Below, piece by piece: positions 42,314 through 49,686 of a stretch of 64,000 nucleotides of DNA. This stretch comes from an uncultured Collinsella sp. (lineage in GTDB: Bacteria; Actinomycetota; Coriobacteriia; Coriobacteriales; Coriobacteriaceae). Under the pieces are notes generated by a model that made no database searches, was not told the DNA's origin, and was given only the letters and a program-made list of their open reading frames with translations. Each line of letters begins with the position of its first letter. Positions within the stretch are counted from its first letter, which is position 1. Both the position numbers and the translations under genes were made by a program. Where the stretch lies: the NCBI GenBank assembly GCA_958350755.1, contig CATWID010000007.1, positions 1 to 64,000 on the forward strand, in the 5' to 3' direction.

Positions 42314-43531
42314 ATGCGCATCCTCAATATCTCGGCACAAAAACCAGATAGCACTGGCAGCGGCACCTACCTTGCCGCGCTCGTACGCGAGCAGATCGAG
42401 ACGGGGCATCGCGCCGCCGTGCTTTGCGGCGCGGCACCGGGTGATACCCAAGGCAAGCTGGACCGGCGTGCTGCCGTGTTTGCCGTACCGTTCGAGTCGC
42501 CCGAGCTGCCGTTTCCCATCTGCGGTATGTCCGATGTCATGCCCTATCCCTCCACACGCTACCGTGACCTGACGCCTTCGATGCTCAAGGCATTTGAGCG
42601 GTCATTTGCTGCTGCAATCGATCGGGCGGTGGCTGAGTTTCGGCCCGATCTGGTGCTCTGCCATCACCTGTATCTGGTGACCGCATTGGCGCGCGAGCGC
42701 GTCCGGGGCGTGCCGGTTGTTGCCGTATGCCATTCGACCGACCTGCGCCAGCTGCGTTCGCATGCGCTCGAGCGCGATCGCATCGTAAGCGCGGTTCGTC
42801 GGCTCGATGCCGTCTTTGCGCTCCATGCTGAGCAGGCTGAGCAGATTGGCCTGGTGTGCGGCGTCGATGCCGATCGCATCCACGTGATTGGGACGGGCTA
42901 CGACCATCGCGTCTTCTGCCGTGATGCAAGCGTGGCGAGGCAGCCGGGATCGCTTGTGTACGTGGGTAAGATTTGCTTTAAAAAGGGCGTCGAGTCGCTG
43001 GTTCGAGCTGTGTCATTGCCGATTGACGATGACGTCCGCCCATCTGGCTTGGTACTTGTGGGCGGCCGCGGGGACGATGCCGAGTACGCGCGTATTGAGC
43101 GCTTGACCGCGGCCTCGGATGTGCCGGTGACGCTGGCGGGGCGCCTGGATAGCGATGGGCTCGTGCGTGCCTACCGCAGTTCCGACGTCTTTGTGCTGCC
43201 TTCGTTTTACGAGGGTCTGCCGCTCGTGACGATCGAGGCCCTCGCGTGCGGCTGCAAAGTTGTGGCGACCGATTTGCCCGGCGTTCGTCCCTGGATGGAG
43301 GCGATGCTTCCCGGTGCTCCCGTGACGTGGGTGGCGTCGCCGCGTATGACGGATGTCGACACGCCCGTGGCGGCCGACCTTCCGTTGTTTGAGCGCGCAC
43401 TGGCAGATGCTATCGCGCAGGCGCTTGCGGCTCCGCCTTCGACGTTCGAGCCGTCGGCGGTCTCTTGGGAAGCGTGCCTGGCGCGTATACTTAAAGTCGT
43501 TGATTTGTTGGAAGGGGGTTCGTATGGCTAA
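42314..43531 (+). CDS. GT4-type glycosyltransferase overlapping selD
   Basis: A 405-residue GT-B glycosyltransferase. N-terminal LNISAQKPDSTGSGTYLAAL (about residues 4-23) is the acceptor-side glycine-rich loop, LVYVGKICFKKGVESL opens the C-terminal domain, and FYEGLPLVTIE (Glu near 300 and 308) is the donor-binding EX7E motif of family 4. It has no membrane segment. Its last 8 nt overlap the start of selD, so the two are translationally coupled. This raises the idea of a selenophosphate-dependent sugar selenation, as for SenB in selenoneine synthesis. That link is inference; ordinary glycosylation is the alternative. The start is ATG 42314 or GTG 42302. Confidence 0.8.
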   Translation: MRILNISAQKPDSTGSGTYLAALVREQIETGHRAAVLCGAAPGDTQGKLDRRAAVFAVPFESPELPFPICGMSDVMPYPSTRYRDLTPSMLKAFERSFAAAIDRAVAEFRPDLVLCHHLYLVTALARERVRGVPVVAVCHSTDLRQLRSHALERDRIVSAVRRLDAVFALHAEQAEQIGLVCGVDADRIHVIGTGYDHRVFCRDASVARQPGSLVYVGKICFKKGVESLVRAVSLPIDDDVRPSGLVLVGGRGDDAEYARIERLTAASDVPVTLAGRLDSDGLVRAYRSSDVFVLPSFYEGLPLVTIEALACGCKVVATDLPGVRPWMEAMLPGAPVTWVASPRMTDVDTPVAADLPLFERALADAIAQALAAPPSTFEPSAVSWEACLARILKVVDLLEGGSYG

Positions 43532-44573
43532 GGACACCATGAGGCTCACGTCTATGACGGCCGCGAGCGGTTGAGCCGCTAAGTTGGCTCCCGGAGCCCT
43601 CGCCCAGGTCCTGGGCGACTTGCCAAATGTGCATAACGACAACTTGCTCGTGGGGTTCGATACCTCCGACGATGCGAGCGTCTTCCGCGTAGGGGAGAAC
43701 CTGGGGCTCGTGCAGTCCATCGACTTCTTCCCACCGATGGTCGATGACCCGTTCCTGTTTGGCCAGATCGCTGCGGCCAACTCGCTGTCGGACATCTACG
43801 CCATGGGCGGGCGGCCGAGCCATGCCATGAACCTGCTTTGCATACCCAGTTGCCTGGGCGTTGAAGTTGCCGGTCAGATTCTGGCGGGCGGCGCCGATAA
43901 GTGCGTCGAGGCGGGTTGCTCCATCGCGGGCGGCCACACCATCAACGACGACGAGCCCAAGTACGGTCTGTCCGTGAGCGGTTTTGTGCCACTCGACCAC
44001 ATGCTCGCCAACAGCGGCGCACGCGTGGGCGATGTTCTGCTGCTGACCAAGGCGATCGGCTCGGGCATCATCACCACGGCCATTAAGGGCGAGCTCATCG
44101 AGCAGGACGAGGCCGCAGCCATGTTTGACTCGATGCGTACCCTCAACGAGGCCCCGATTCGCCTGGCCGAGGGACTCGAGCTTCACGGCTGCACCGACAT
44201 CACGGGCTTTGGCCTGATCGGGCATGCGTGCGAGATGGCCGAGGGCTCGGGCGTGCAGATTGAACTTGCGTCGGGGGCGGTGCCGCTCTTTGACCAGGTG
44301 CTCGATATGGCGCGTCTGGGCATTATTCCTGCCGGTGCCTACCGCAACCAGGACTTCTTTGGCCCGCTCGTGGCTGCCGACGAGGACCTGGAGCCGGGCA
44401 TGTTGGATGCACTGTACGATCCGCAGACCTCGGGTGGTTTGCTCATCGCGGCGCCTGCTGCCGATGTGGATGAGCTTGCGCGCCGTCTACATGCCGAGGG
44501 ACGTATCGCCGCCGTCGTCGGGCGCGTGTGCGAGGCGGAGCCGGGCGGTCCTGCCGTCCGCGTTGTTCGCTAG
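43524..44573 (+). CDS. selD: Selenophosphate synthetase, itself a selenoprotein
   Basis: 349 residues including selenocysteine at position 17, encoded by in-frame TGA at 43572-43574. SelD makes selenophosphate from selenide and ATP, feeding Sec-tRNA synthesis and other selenium uses. The TGA is in the active-site loop, AASG-Sec-AAK, where E. coli has Cys17. The catalytic Lys follows at residue 20. After it come GFDTSDDAS, SIDFFPPMVDDPF, AGGHTINDDEPKYGLSV and PQTSGGLLIA, all typical. GAAGGGGG lies before the ATG. The frame continues unbroken across the TGA, and selA, selB and tRNA-Sec are nearby, so readthrough is expected. Confidence 0.95.
43572..43617 (+). promoter_or_regulatory. Sec UGA codon and SECIS-like hairpin in selD
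   Basis: The UGA at 43572-43574 is followed by the hairpin CGCCCAG-GTC-CTGGGCG at 43601-43617. The apical AGGTC resembles the AGGUCU loop bound by SelB in the E. coli fdhF SECIS, and it lies about 34 nt after the UGA, a usual distance for bacterial elements. Confidence 0.8.
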
Positions 44574-44634
44574 CCCGCACGTTTATGTAACTGTTTGCCG
44601 TTCTCTAGAACGGCTCTTTCGAAAGGAATTTGCT

Positions 44635-45261
44635 ATGTCTACCAAGATTGAAGTCAATGCCATGGGCGATGCCTGCCCGCTGCCCGTCGTCAAGACGCTC
44701 AAAGCTCTGAAGCAGCTCGATGGCGAGGGCGCCGTCGTAACCTCGGTCGACAACGAGACCGCCGTCAAGAACATCTCCAAGATGGCGCAGGAAAAGGGCT
44801 GCACGGCCTCGGTCGAGAAGGTTTCTGACACCGAGTGGCACGTGACCGTGACGACCTCTGGCGCCGTTGCCGTGGCCGATCCAGAGCAGGATGGCGCTGC
44901 CTTCTGTGATGCCAGCGCCGGCAAGGGCAAGCTCGTCATTTCCGTCTACACCGACTGCATGGGCCGCGGCGACGACGAGCTGGGCCACAAGCTCATGAAG
45001 GCCTTCATCTTTGCCGTGACGCAGCAGGAGGAGCTGCCCGCGACCATGCTGTTCTATAACGGCGGCGCCAAGCTCACCGTTGAGGGCTCGCCGGTGCTCG
45101 ACGACCTGAAGGGCCTGGCCGAGCAGGGCGTTGAGATCCTTACCTGTGGCACCTGCCTCGATCACTTTGGCATTAAGGACCAGCTTGCCGTGGGCGAGGT
45201 CACGAACATGTATGTGATCGTGGAGAAGATGGAGCAGGCCGTGCGCGTCGTGCGCCCGTAG
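44635..45261 (+). CDS. yedF: YedF-type selenium metabolism protein (TusA-DsrE fusion)
   Basis: A 208-residue protein of the sulfurtransferase-like selenium metabolism family YedF (TIGR03527). The N-terminal TusA/SirA domain (about 1-72) contains GDACPLPVVKTLKAL with the CPxP cysteine that may carry selenium or sulfur. The C-terminal DsrE-like part has SVYTDCMGRGDDELGHKLM and TCGTCLDHFG. Genomes that use selenium often place it next to selD, as here. The ATG at 44635 follows GAAAGGA. Its biochemical role as a selenium carrier is likely but inferred. Confidence 0.9.
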   Translation: MSTKIEVNAMGDACPLPVVKTLKALKQLDGEGAVVTSVDNETAVKNISKMAQEKGCTASVEKVSDTEWHVTVTTSGAVAVADPEQDGAAFCDASAGKGKLVISVYTDCMGRGDDELGHKLMKAFIFAVTQQEELPATMLFYNGGAKLTVEGSPVLDDLKGLAEQGVEILTCGTCLDHFGIKDQLAVGEVTNMYVIVEKMEQAVRVVRP

Positions 45262-45280
45262 CGTATTGGTTGGAGTTGCC

Positions 45281-45532
45281 ATGAGGGAGAAGCGCCCGGC
45301 GCTTGTCATCACGTTTCCCACCACGGCGGCCGCCATGGGCTGCGAGTCCCTGTGCATCGAGCGCGGCCTTCCCGGGCGAACGATTCCCGTGCCCGGGGAG
45401 GTCGCTGCCGGCTGTGGTCTGGCGTGGAAAGCGTTGCCTGCCGATGAGGAGCTGCTGCGCGGCGAACTCGCCGCGGCGGGCGTTCCCACCGAGGGCTATA
45501 CCGTGATTGATATGTGGGAGGTCGTGCGATGA
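45281..45532 (+). CDS. DUF3343 putative Se/S carrier-like protein
   Basis: An 83-residue DUF3343 protein. FPTTAAAMGCESLC near the N terminus, with two Cys, and AAGCGLAWKA in the middle match the family's pattern. The family is strongly linked to selenium-using genomes and is thought to move selenium or sulfur. The ATG at 45281 has GGAG 5 nt upstream. Its stop overlaps the start of the cysteine desulfurase gene by 4 nt (ATGA), giving tight coupling. The direct function has not been shown. Confidence 0.84.
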   Translation: MREKRPALVITFPTTAAAMGCESLCIERGLPGRTIPVPGEVAAGCGLAWKALPADEELLRGELAAAGVPTEGYTVIDMWEVVR

Positions 45533-46668
45533 TCTACCTGGATAACGCGGCGACGACCATGCACAAGCCGCAGACGGTCATCGATGCCGTGACGCAGGCG
45601 ATGTGTTCGCTCGGCAATGCCGGGCGCGGTGCCACGTCGGGCGCGCTCGACGCGGCGCGCACGATTCACGGCTGCCGCGCCAAGCTTGCGCGCTTGCTGG
45701 GCTGCCCGAGGGCGGACCATGTGTGCCTTACGCCTAATTCCACGGCCGCGCTCAACACCGCCATCAATGGCGTGGTGCGCCGCGGCGACCGCGTGGTCAC
45801 GACGGTGCTCGAGCACAACTCCGTGTTGCGTCCGCTCAACCGCCTGGCGGCAGAGCAGGGCGTGACCGTTGAGCATGCGGGCTGTGACGTAAGCGGCGTG
45901 CTCGACTATGACGAGCTCGAGCGGCTGGTCACGCCCGGTACGCGTGCCGTGGTGGTGACGCATGCCTCTAATGTGACCGGCAACGCGGTCGACATTGCGC
46001 GCGTGGCGGCCTTGGCACATGCCGCGGGCGCGCTTGTGATCGTCGATGCCTCGCAGTCTGCCGGTACGGCGCATATCGATATGCAGGCCATGGGGCTCGA
46101 CGTGGTGTGCTTTACCGGCCACAAGGGGCTCATGGGCCCGCAGGGCACCGGCGGCCTGGCCGTGGCGGAGGGCGTCGACGTGGCGCCCTGGGCCATGGGC
46201 GGCACGGGCGTGCACAGCTTCGATGCGTTACAGCCCATGGAGTGGCCCACGCGGCTCGAGGCGGGCACGCTCAACGGCCACGGTGTCGCCGGCCTTTCTG
46301 TCGGCCTCGACTTTATCGAGGCCCAAGGTGGGGTCGAGGCGATTGCGGCGCATGAGCGAGCACTGGCGGATCGCTTTCTCGCTGGCGTGCGCGAAATCCC
46401 GGAGATCAAGCTCTACGGTGCCTTTGACCAGCCCGTGCGCTCGGCGATCGTTTCACTCAACGTGGGCGATATCGATTCGGCCGAGATTTCGGACGCGCTC
46501 ATGCAAGGGTGGGGGATTGCGACGCGCCCCGGCGCCCACTGCGCTCCGCTCATGCACCGCGCGTTGGGGACCGAGCGCCAGGGTGTCGTTCGCTTCTCGT
46601 TTGGGTATTTCAACACGGACGAGGAAGTTGACGCCGCGATTGAAGCTTTGCGCGATTTAGCTTGCTAA
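45529..46668 (+). CDS. Cysteine desulfurase (selenium/sulfur donor type)
   Basis: A 379-residue class V aminotransferase-fold PLP enzyme that takes sulfur or selenium from (seleno)cysteine. MIYLDNAATTMHKP opens the protein, the PLP Lys is in FTGHKGLMGPQGTGGL (near residue 204), and the catalytic Cys is in RPGAHCAPLMHRALGT (near 340). Clustering with selD, yedF and the DUF3343 gene suggests it delivers selenide to SelD. It may serve Fe-S assembly as well. It is translationally coupled to the gene before it. Confidence 0.9.
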   Translation: MIYLDNAATTMHKPQTVIDAVTQAMCSLGNAGRGATSGALDAARTIHGCRAKLARLLGCPRADHVCLTPNSTAALNTAINGVVRRGDRVVTTVLEHNSVLRPLNRLAAEQGVTVEHAGCDVSGVLDYDELERLVTPGTRAVVVTHASNVTGNAVDIARVAALAHAAGALVIVDASQSAGTAHIDMQAMGLDVVCFTGHKGLMGPQGTGGLAVAEGVDVAPWAMGGTGVHSFDALQPMEWPTRLEAGTLNGHGVAGLSVGLDFIEAQGGVEAIAAHERALADRFLAGVREIPEIKLYGAFDQPVRSAIVSLNVGDIDSAEISDALMQGWGIATRPGAHCAPLMHRALGTERQGVVRFSFGYFNTDEEVDAAIEALRDLAC

Positions 46669-46683
46669 AGCGTATATACTTGC

Positions 46684-46713
46684 GGGATGGGCCTTTTGCC
46701 CGTCCCGTTTTTG
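46684..46713 (+). terminator. Intrinsic terminator after the selenium operon
   Basis: GGGATGGGC and GCCCGTCCC pair around CTTTT, followed by GTTTTTG. It lies between the cysteine desulfurase gene and brnQ. Confidence 0.82.
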
Positions 46714-46735
46714 TTTCGACCCGAAAGGTGGTCCC

Positions 46736-48094
46736 ATGGCCTCATCCGCGCCGCGCGGCCTGCGCTCCGACCATGTCGTTACCGTCGGTATCGCCCTGTT
46801 CTCGATGCTCTTTGGCGCCGGCAACCTTATTATTCCGCCGCTGCTGGCGCTGCAGGCAGGTTCTGCCACGCCGGTCGCCATGCTCGGCTTTCTCATTGCC
46901 GCCATCGGCCTGCCCGTCATGGGCTTTATCGCCGTGGCACTTGCCGGAACGGCGCGCGAGCTTGCCGGCCGTGTGCATCCCAAGTTCGGCGAGTTCTTTG
47001 TCGCGGCGGTGTATCTGGCTATCGGCCCGTGCCTGGCCATTCCGCGCACGAGCTCCACGGCCTTCGAGATGCTGGTGCCGCTGTTGCCCGAGGGCGTCTC
47101 GCTCGGCACGGCGCGCCTGGTGTTTGCCGTCGGCTTCTTTGTCGTCGCGTTTGCGCTCACGCTGCGCCCGGGCGTCATCACACGCGTGCTCGGCCGCATT
47201 ACGGGCCCCGCGCTCATTGCGCTCATCGTGCTGGTCGTTGGTGCTGCCGTGATCTCGCCGCTGGGTCCCGCTGCCGCGCCGCAGGCCCCCTACGATGCTG
47301 GCGCTGCCGTGCAGGGCTTTCTGACTGGCTATCAGACCATGGACCTGCTCGCGTCGCTCGCCTTTGGCATCATCATCGCCGAGACCATCCACGAGTTGGG
47401 TGTTACCGATGACAAGCGCGTGGCCTTCGAGATTTCGCGTTCCGGTGTGATCGCCGGCGTACTCATGGCCATCATCTACTGCGGCTTGGGCCTTGCCGGT
47501 ATGCAGCTCGGCACCGTGATGCCCGACGCTACCAACGGCGCCGCCATCCTCGCCCGTTCGGCCTCCATGCATTTTGGGCTTGCCGGCACGGTCGTGGTCT
47601 TTGCGATCTTTTTCCTCGCCTGCATGAACGTGTGCATCGGCCTCATCAGCTGCTGCTCGCGTTACTTCTGCGAGACGTATGTGGTCGAAGGGGGAGCGGA
47701 GGCCTCTGAGGAGGCCATGCGCCGCCCCTTTGCGGTTCTCGCCTTTGTGTTCGCAGCGTTTTCGTGCGTGCTCTCCAACGTGGGCCTCGACGTGATTCTT
47801 ATGTTCTCGGTGCCCATGCTCAATGCCTTGTATCCCGTTGCCATTGTGCTGGTGCTTGTGGGCCTGGTGCACGGTTTTTGCGACGCGCATCCGCAGGTAT
47901 GGGTCTGGGTCGGCGGCGTCGTCGCGGTGCAGAGCGTGATCACCTCGGTCCGCGACGCGTTCTTTGCTGGCGCGTGGCTACCGTTCGATGCGCTGCCGCT
48001 GGCGGATATCGGTGCCGCGTGGGCGCCGGTCGCCGTGGTGGCGTTTGTGATAGGCCTGCTCCACAGCCGGTTTGTCGCACATTCGAGGAGCTAG
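46736..48094 (+). CDS. brnQ: Branched-chain amino acid transporter (LIVCS family)
   Basis: A 452-residue membrane protein of the BrnQ/LIVCS family, which imports Leu, Ile and Val with Na+ or H+. The opening GIALFSMLFGAGNLIIPPLL (about residues 17-36) is the family signature, and about 12 helices can be traced. FLTGYQTMDLLASLAFGIII in the middle is also characteristic. The ATG at 46736 follows GAAAGG by 7-8 nt. A tRNA operon promoter begins 12 nt after its stop codon. Confidence 0.92.
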   Translation: MASSAPRGLRSDHVVTVGIALFSMLFGAGNLIIPPLLALQAGSATPVAMLGFLIAAIGLPVMGFIAVALAGTARELAGRVHPKFGEFFVAAVYLAIGPCLAIPRTSSTAFEMLVPLLPEGVSLGTARLVFAVGFFVVAFALTLRPGVITRVLGRITGPALIALIVLVVGAAVISPLGPAAAPQAPYDAGAAVQGFLTGYQTMDLLASLAFGIIIAETIHELGVTDDKRVAFEISRSGVIAGVLMAIIYCGLGLAGMQLGTVMPDATNGAAILARSASMHFGLAGTVVVFAIFFLACMNVCIGLISCCSRYFCETYVVEGGAEASEEAMRRPFAVLAFVFAAFSCVLSNVGLDVILMFSVPMLNALYPVAIVLVLVGLVHGFCDAHPQVWVWVGGVVAVQSVITSVRDAFFAGAWLPFDALPLADIGAAWAPVAVVAFVIGLLHSRFVAHSRS

Positions 48095-48105
48095 AATATC
48101 GCCGC

Positions 48106-48134
48106 TTGCACAGGCGGGAAGTCTCCCCTATAAT
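48106..48134 (+). promoter_or_regulatory. Promoter of the tRNA-Pro/tRNA-Gly unit
   Basis: TTGCAC (48106-48111), a 17-nt spacer and a perfect TATAAT (48129-48134) precede tRNA-Pro by about 50 nt. This fits a strong housekeeping sigma-factor promoter. Confidence 0.8.
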
Positions 48135-48185
48135 TTCCTTCGCTTTGGGACACGCAAGGTTTAGACCTTAGCTGCTCAACACCTT

Positions 48186-48262
48186 CGGGACGTGGCGCAG
48201 TTTGGTAGCGCGCCTGCTTTGGGAGCAGGATGTCGCAGGTTCAAATCCTGTCGTCCCGACCA
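48186..48262 (+). tRNA. tRNA-Pro (TGG)
   Basis: A 77-nt cloverleaf with encoded CCA. The acceptor stem is CGGGACG/CGTCCCG, the anticodon loop TTTGGGA carries TGG, and GGTTCAAATCC forms the T arm. Confidence 0.97.
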
Positions 48263-48268
48263 TATCTT

Positions 48269-48342
48269 GCGGGCGTAGTTCAATGGTAGAACCCCAGCCT
48301 TCCAAGCTGATGACGCGGGTTCGATTCCCGTCGCCCGCTCCA
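48269..48342 (+). tRNA. tRNA-Gly (TCC)
   Basis: A 74-nt cloverleaf with encoded CCA. The acceptor stem is GCGGGCG/CGCCCGC, the anticodon loop carries TCC, and GGTTCGATTCC forms the T arm. It lies 6 nt after tRNA-Pro. Fragments of its 3' end recur downstream at 48405-48425 and 48528-48545. Confidence 0.97.
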
Positions 48343-48404
48343 TAAGAATTGTTTTAACGGCTTTGGTTTCCTTTGGGAATCAGAGCTGTTTTCGTTTACG
48401 CGCC

Positions 48405-48545
48405 GGGCGACGGGAATCGAACCCGTCAGGGTGCGGAGCTGAGAAAATGCGTGAGCATTTTCCAGCGCAGCACGCAAGGGCCGAAGGCCCGCAGCGAAAC
48501 AAGGATTTGCGAAGCAAATCCTTGGACTTCCCGTCGCCCGCTCCA
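48405..48545. repeat. tRNA-Gly 3'-end remnants (att-like)
   Basis: 48405-48425 is the exact reverse complement of the tRNA-Gly T-arm/acceptor region (48316-48336), and 48528-48545 is an exact direct copy of its last 18 nt (48325-48342). Between them lie three small hairpins (GAAAATGC/GCATTTTC, GGGCC/GGCCC, AAGGATTTGC/GCAAATCCTT). No integrase gene is present. It looks like the trace of an old tRNA-targeted insertion and deletion, or a degraded extra tRNA. Confidence 0.75.
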
Positions 48546-48665
48546 AGCTATATAATCGCAGGCCAATATGCTAATTTGGCTCGCGTTTATTTTTATACCG
48601 TCCGACCTCGCGGGGCAAATGAACCAAGAGCGTTTGTCCCACATCGTAAGAAAGTAGTGATTGCC

Positions 48666-49502
48666 ATGGCACAGAGTAAGGCAGAATACCCCACCCCCGA
48701 CTGCCTGGCGCCCGCCGCGATCGAGGCTAAGTCCGAGGCCGCCGGCGTTACCAAGGCCAACCTGCCGGTCTCGAAGGCCTTTTTGCTCGCCATGTTCGCC
48801 GGAGCGTTTATCGCCTTCGGCGGCCTGTTCTTCACGGTCTTTCTGAGCGATCCCACGCTTGGCTGGGGCGCCCAGCGCTTCGTGGGCGGTCTTGCTTTTT
48901 GCCTGGGACTGGTGCTCGTGCTCATTTGCGGCGCGGAGCTGTTTACCGGTAACTCGCTTATGGTATGCGCGCTTAAGAGCAAAAAGATTACGCTCGTCCA
49001 GATGTTCAAGGCTTGGGCTGTTGTGTGGATCGGCAACTTTGCCGGCGCCCTGTTCGTTGTCTTTTTGATTTACATGGCAGCTATTTATAAGCTCAACGGC
49101 GAGGCCGTCGCCAATACCATGGTGAGCGTCGCCGCCGGTAAGGTTGCGATCGACGCCGTTACCATCTTCTTCCGCGGCATTTTGTGCAACATCTTTGTCT
49201 GCCTGGCCGTATGGATCGGCACTGCCGGCAAGACCGTGGTCGACAAGGTCGTGGGCATTTTGCTGCCCATCGCTGCCTTTGTGGCCTGCGGTTTTGAGCA
49301 CTGCGTCGCCAACATGTACTTTTTGCCCATGGGTATTTTGATGCACTCCTGCGGCTATGGAGCCGATGTCGCTGGCGCCGATGCCCTCAACGCTGCCGGG
49401 TTGGCGCTCAACCTTACGGTCGCCACGCTGGGCAATATCGTGGGTGGCGCCCTGATCGTGGCGCTGGGCTACTGGTTTATCTACGCCAACAAAGAGTCCT
49501 AA
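48666..49502 (+). CDS. Formate/nitrite transporter (FNT) family channel
   Basis: A 278-residue membrane protein of the FNT family (FocA/NirC/HSC), pentameric channels for formate, nitrite or hydrosulfide. Six helices are seen. LFTGNSLMV (about residues 98-106) is the FNT signature after helix 2, and GFEHCVANMYFLPMG near helix 5 holds the central His. The position between selenium genes favours formate, since Sec-containing formate dehydrogenase is the commonest use of Sec. The start is ATG 48666, with only a weak purine stretch upstream; GTG 48657 is possible. Confidence 0.9.
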   Translation: MAQSKAEYPTPDCLAPAAIEAKSEAAGVTKANLPVSKAFLLAMFAGAFIAFGGLFFTVFLSDPTLGWGAQRFVGGLAFCLGLVLVLICGAELFTGNSLMVCALKSKKITLVQMFKAWAVVWIGNFAGALFVVFLIYMAAIYKLNGEAVANTMVSVAAGKVAIDAVTIFFRGILCNIFVCLAVWIGTAGKTVVDKVVGILLPIAAFVACGFEHCVANMYFLPMGILMHSCGYGADVAGADALNAAGLALNLTVATLGNIVGGALIVALGYWFIYANKES

Positions 49503-49524
49503 AGGACCCAACCCATAACCGACC

Positions 49525-49611
49525 AAAAAGGGACAGGTTTATTTTGGCAGGTTTTGAGCGAGGCGCTGCGCCGTCTTGTCACGAGCTGCCATAATGGACC
49601 TGTCCCTTTTT
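49525..49611. repeat. AAAGGGACAGGTTTATTTTGG palindrome, copy 1
   Basis: The arms AAAAAGGGACAGG... and ...CCTGTCCCTTTTT pair over about 26 nt with three mismatches, around a 35-nt interior. The left arm matches the one at 62628-62655 almost exactly. The right arm ends in TTTTT, so it can terminate the upstream channel gene. It lies before selA. Confidence 0.82.
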
Positions 49612-49686
49612 GCATGTGCGTTGCCGCATTTTGCTGCTGACGACAAAGGGGACCCGCTTTTTATTGAACATGTCGAAAGGCTTTCC

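Noticed and set aside
43524..43583. selD as a truncated gene or pseudogene
   Set aside because: The TGA is at the Cys17 position, the frame is otherwise intact, a SECIS-like hairpin follows, and the complete Sec machinery is in the window.
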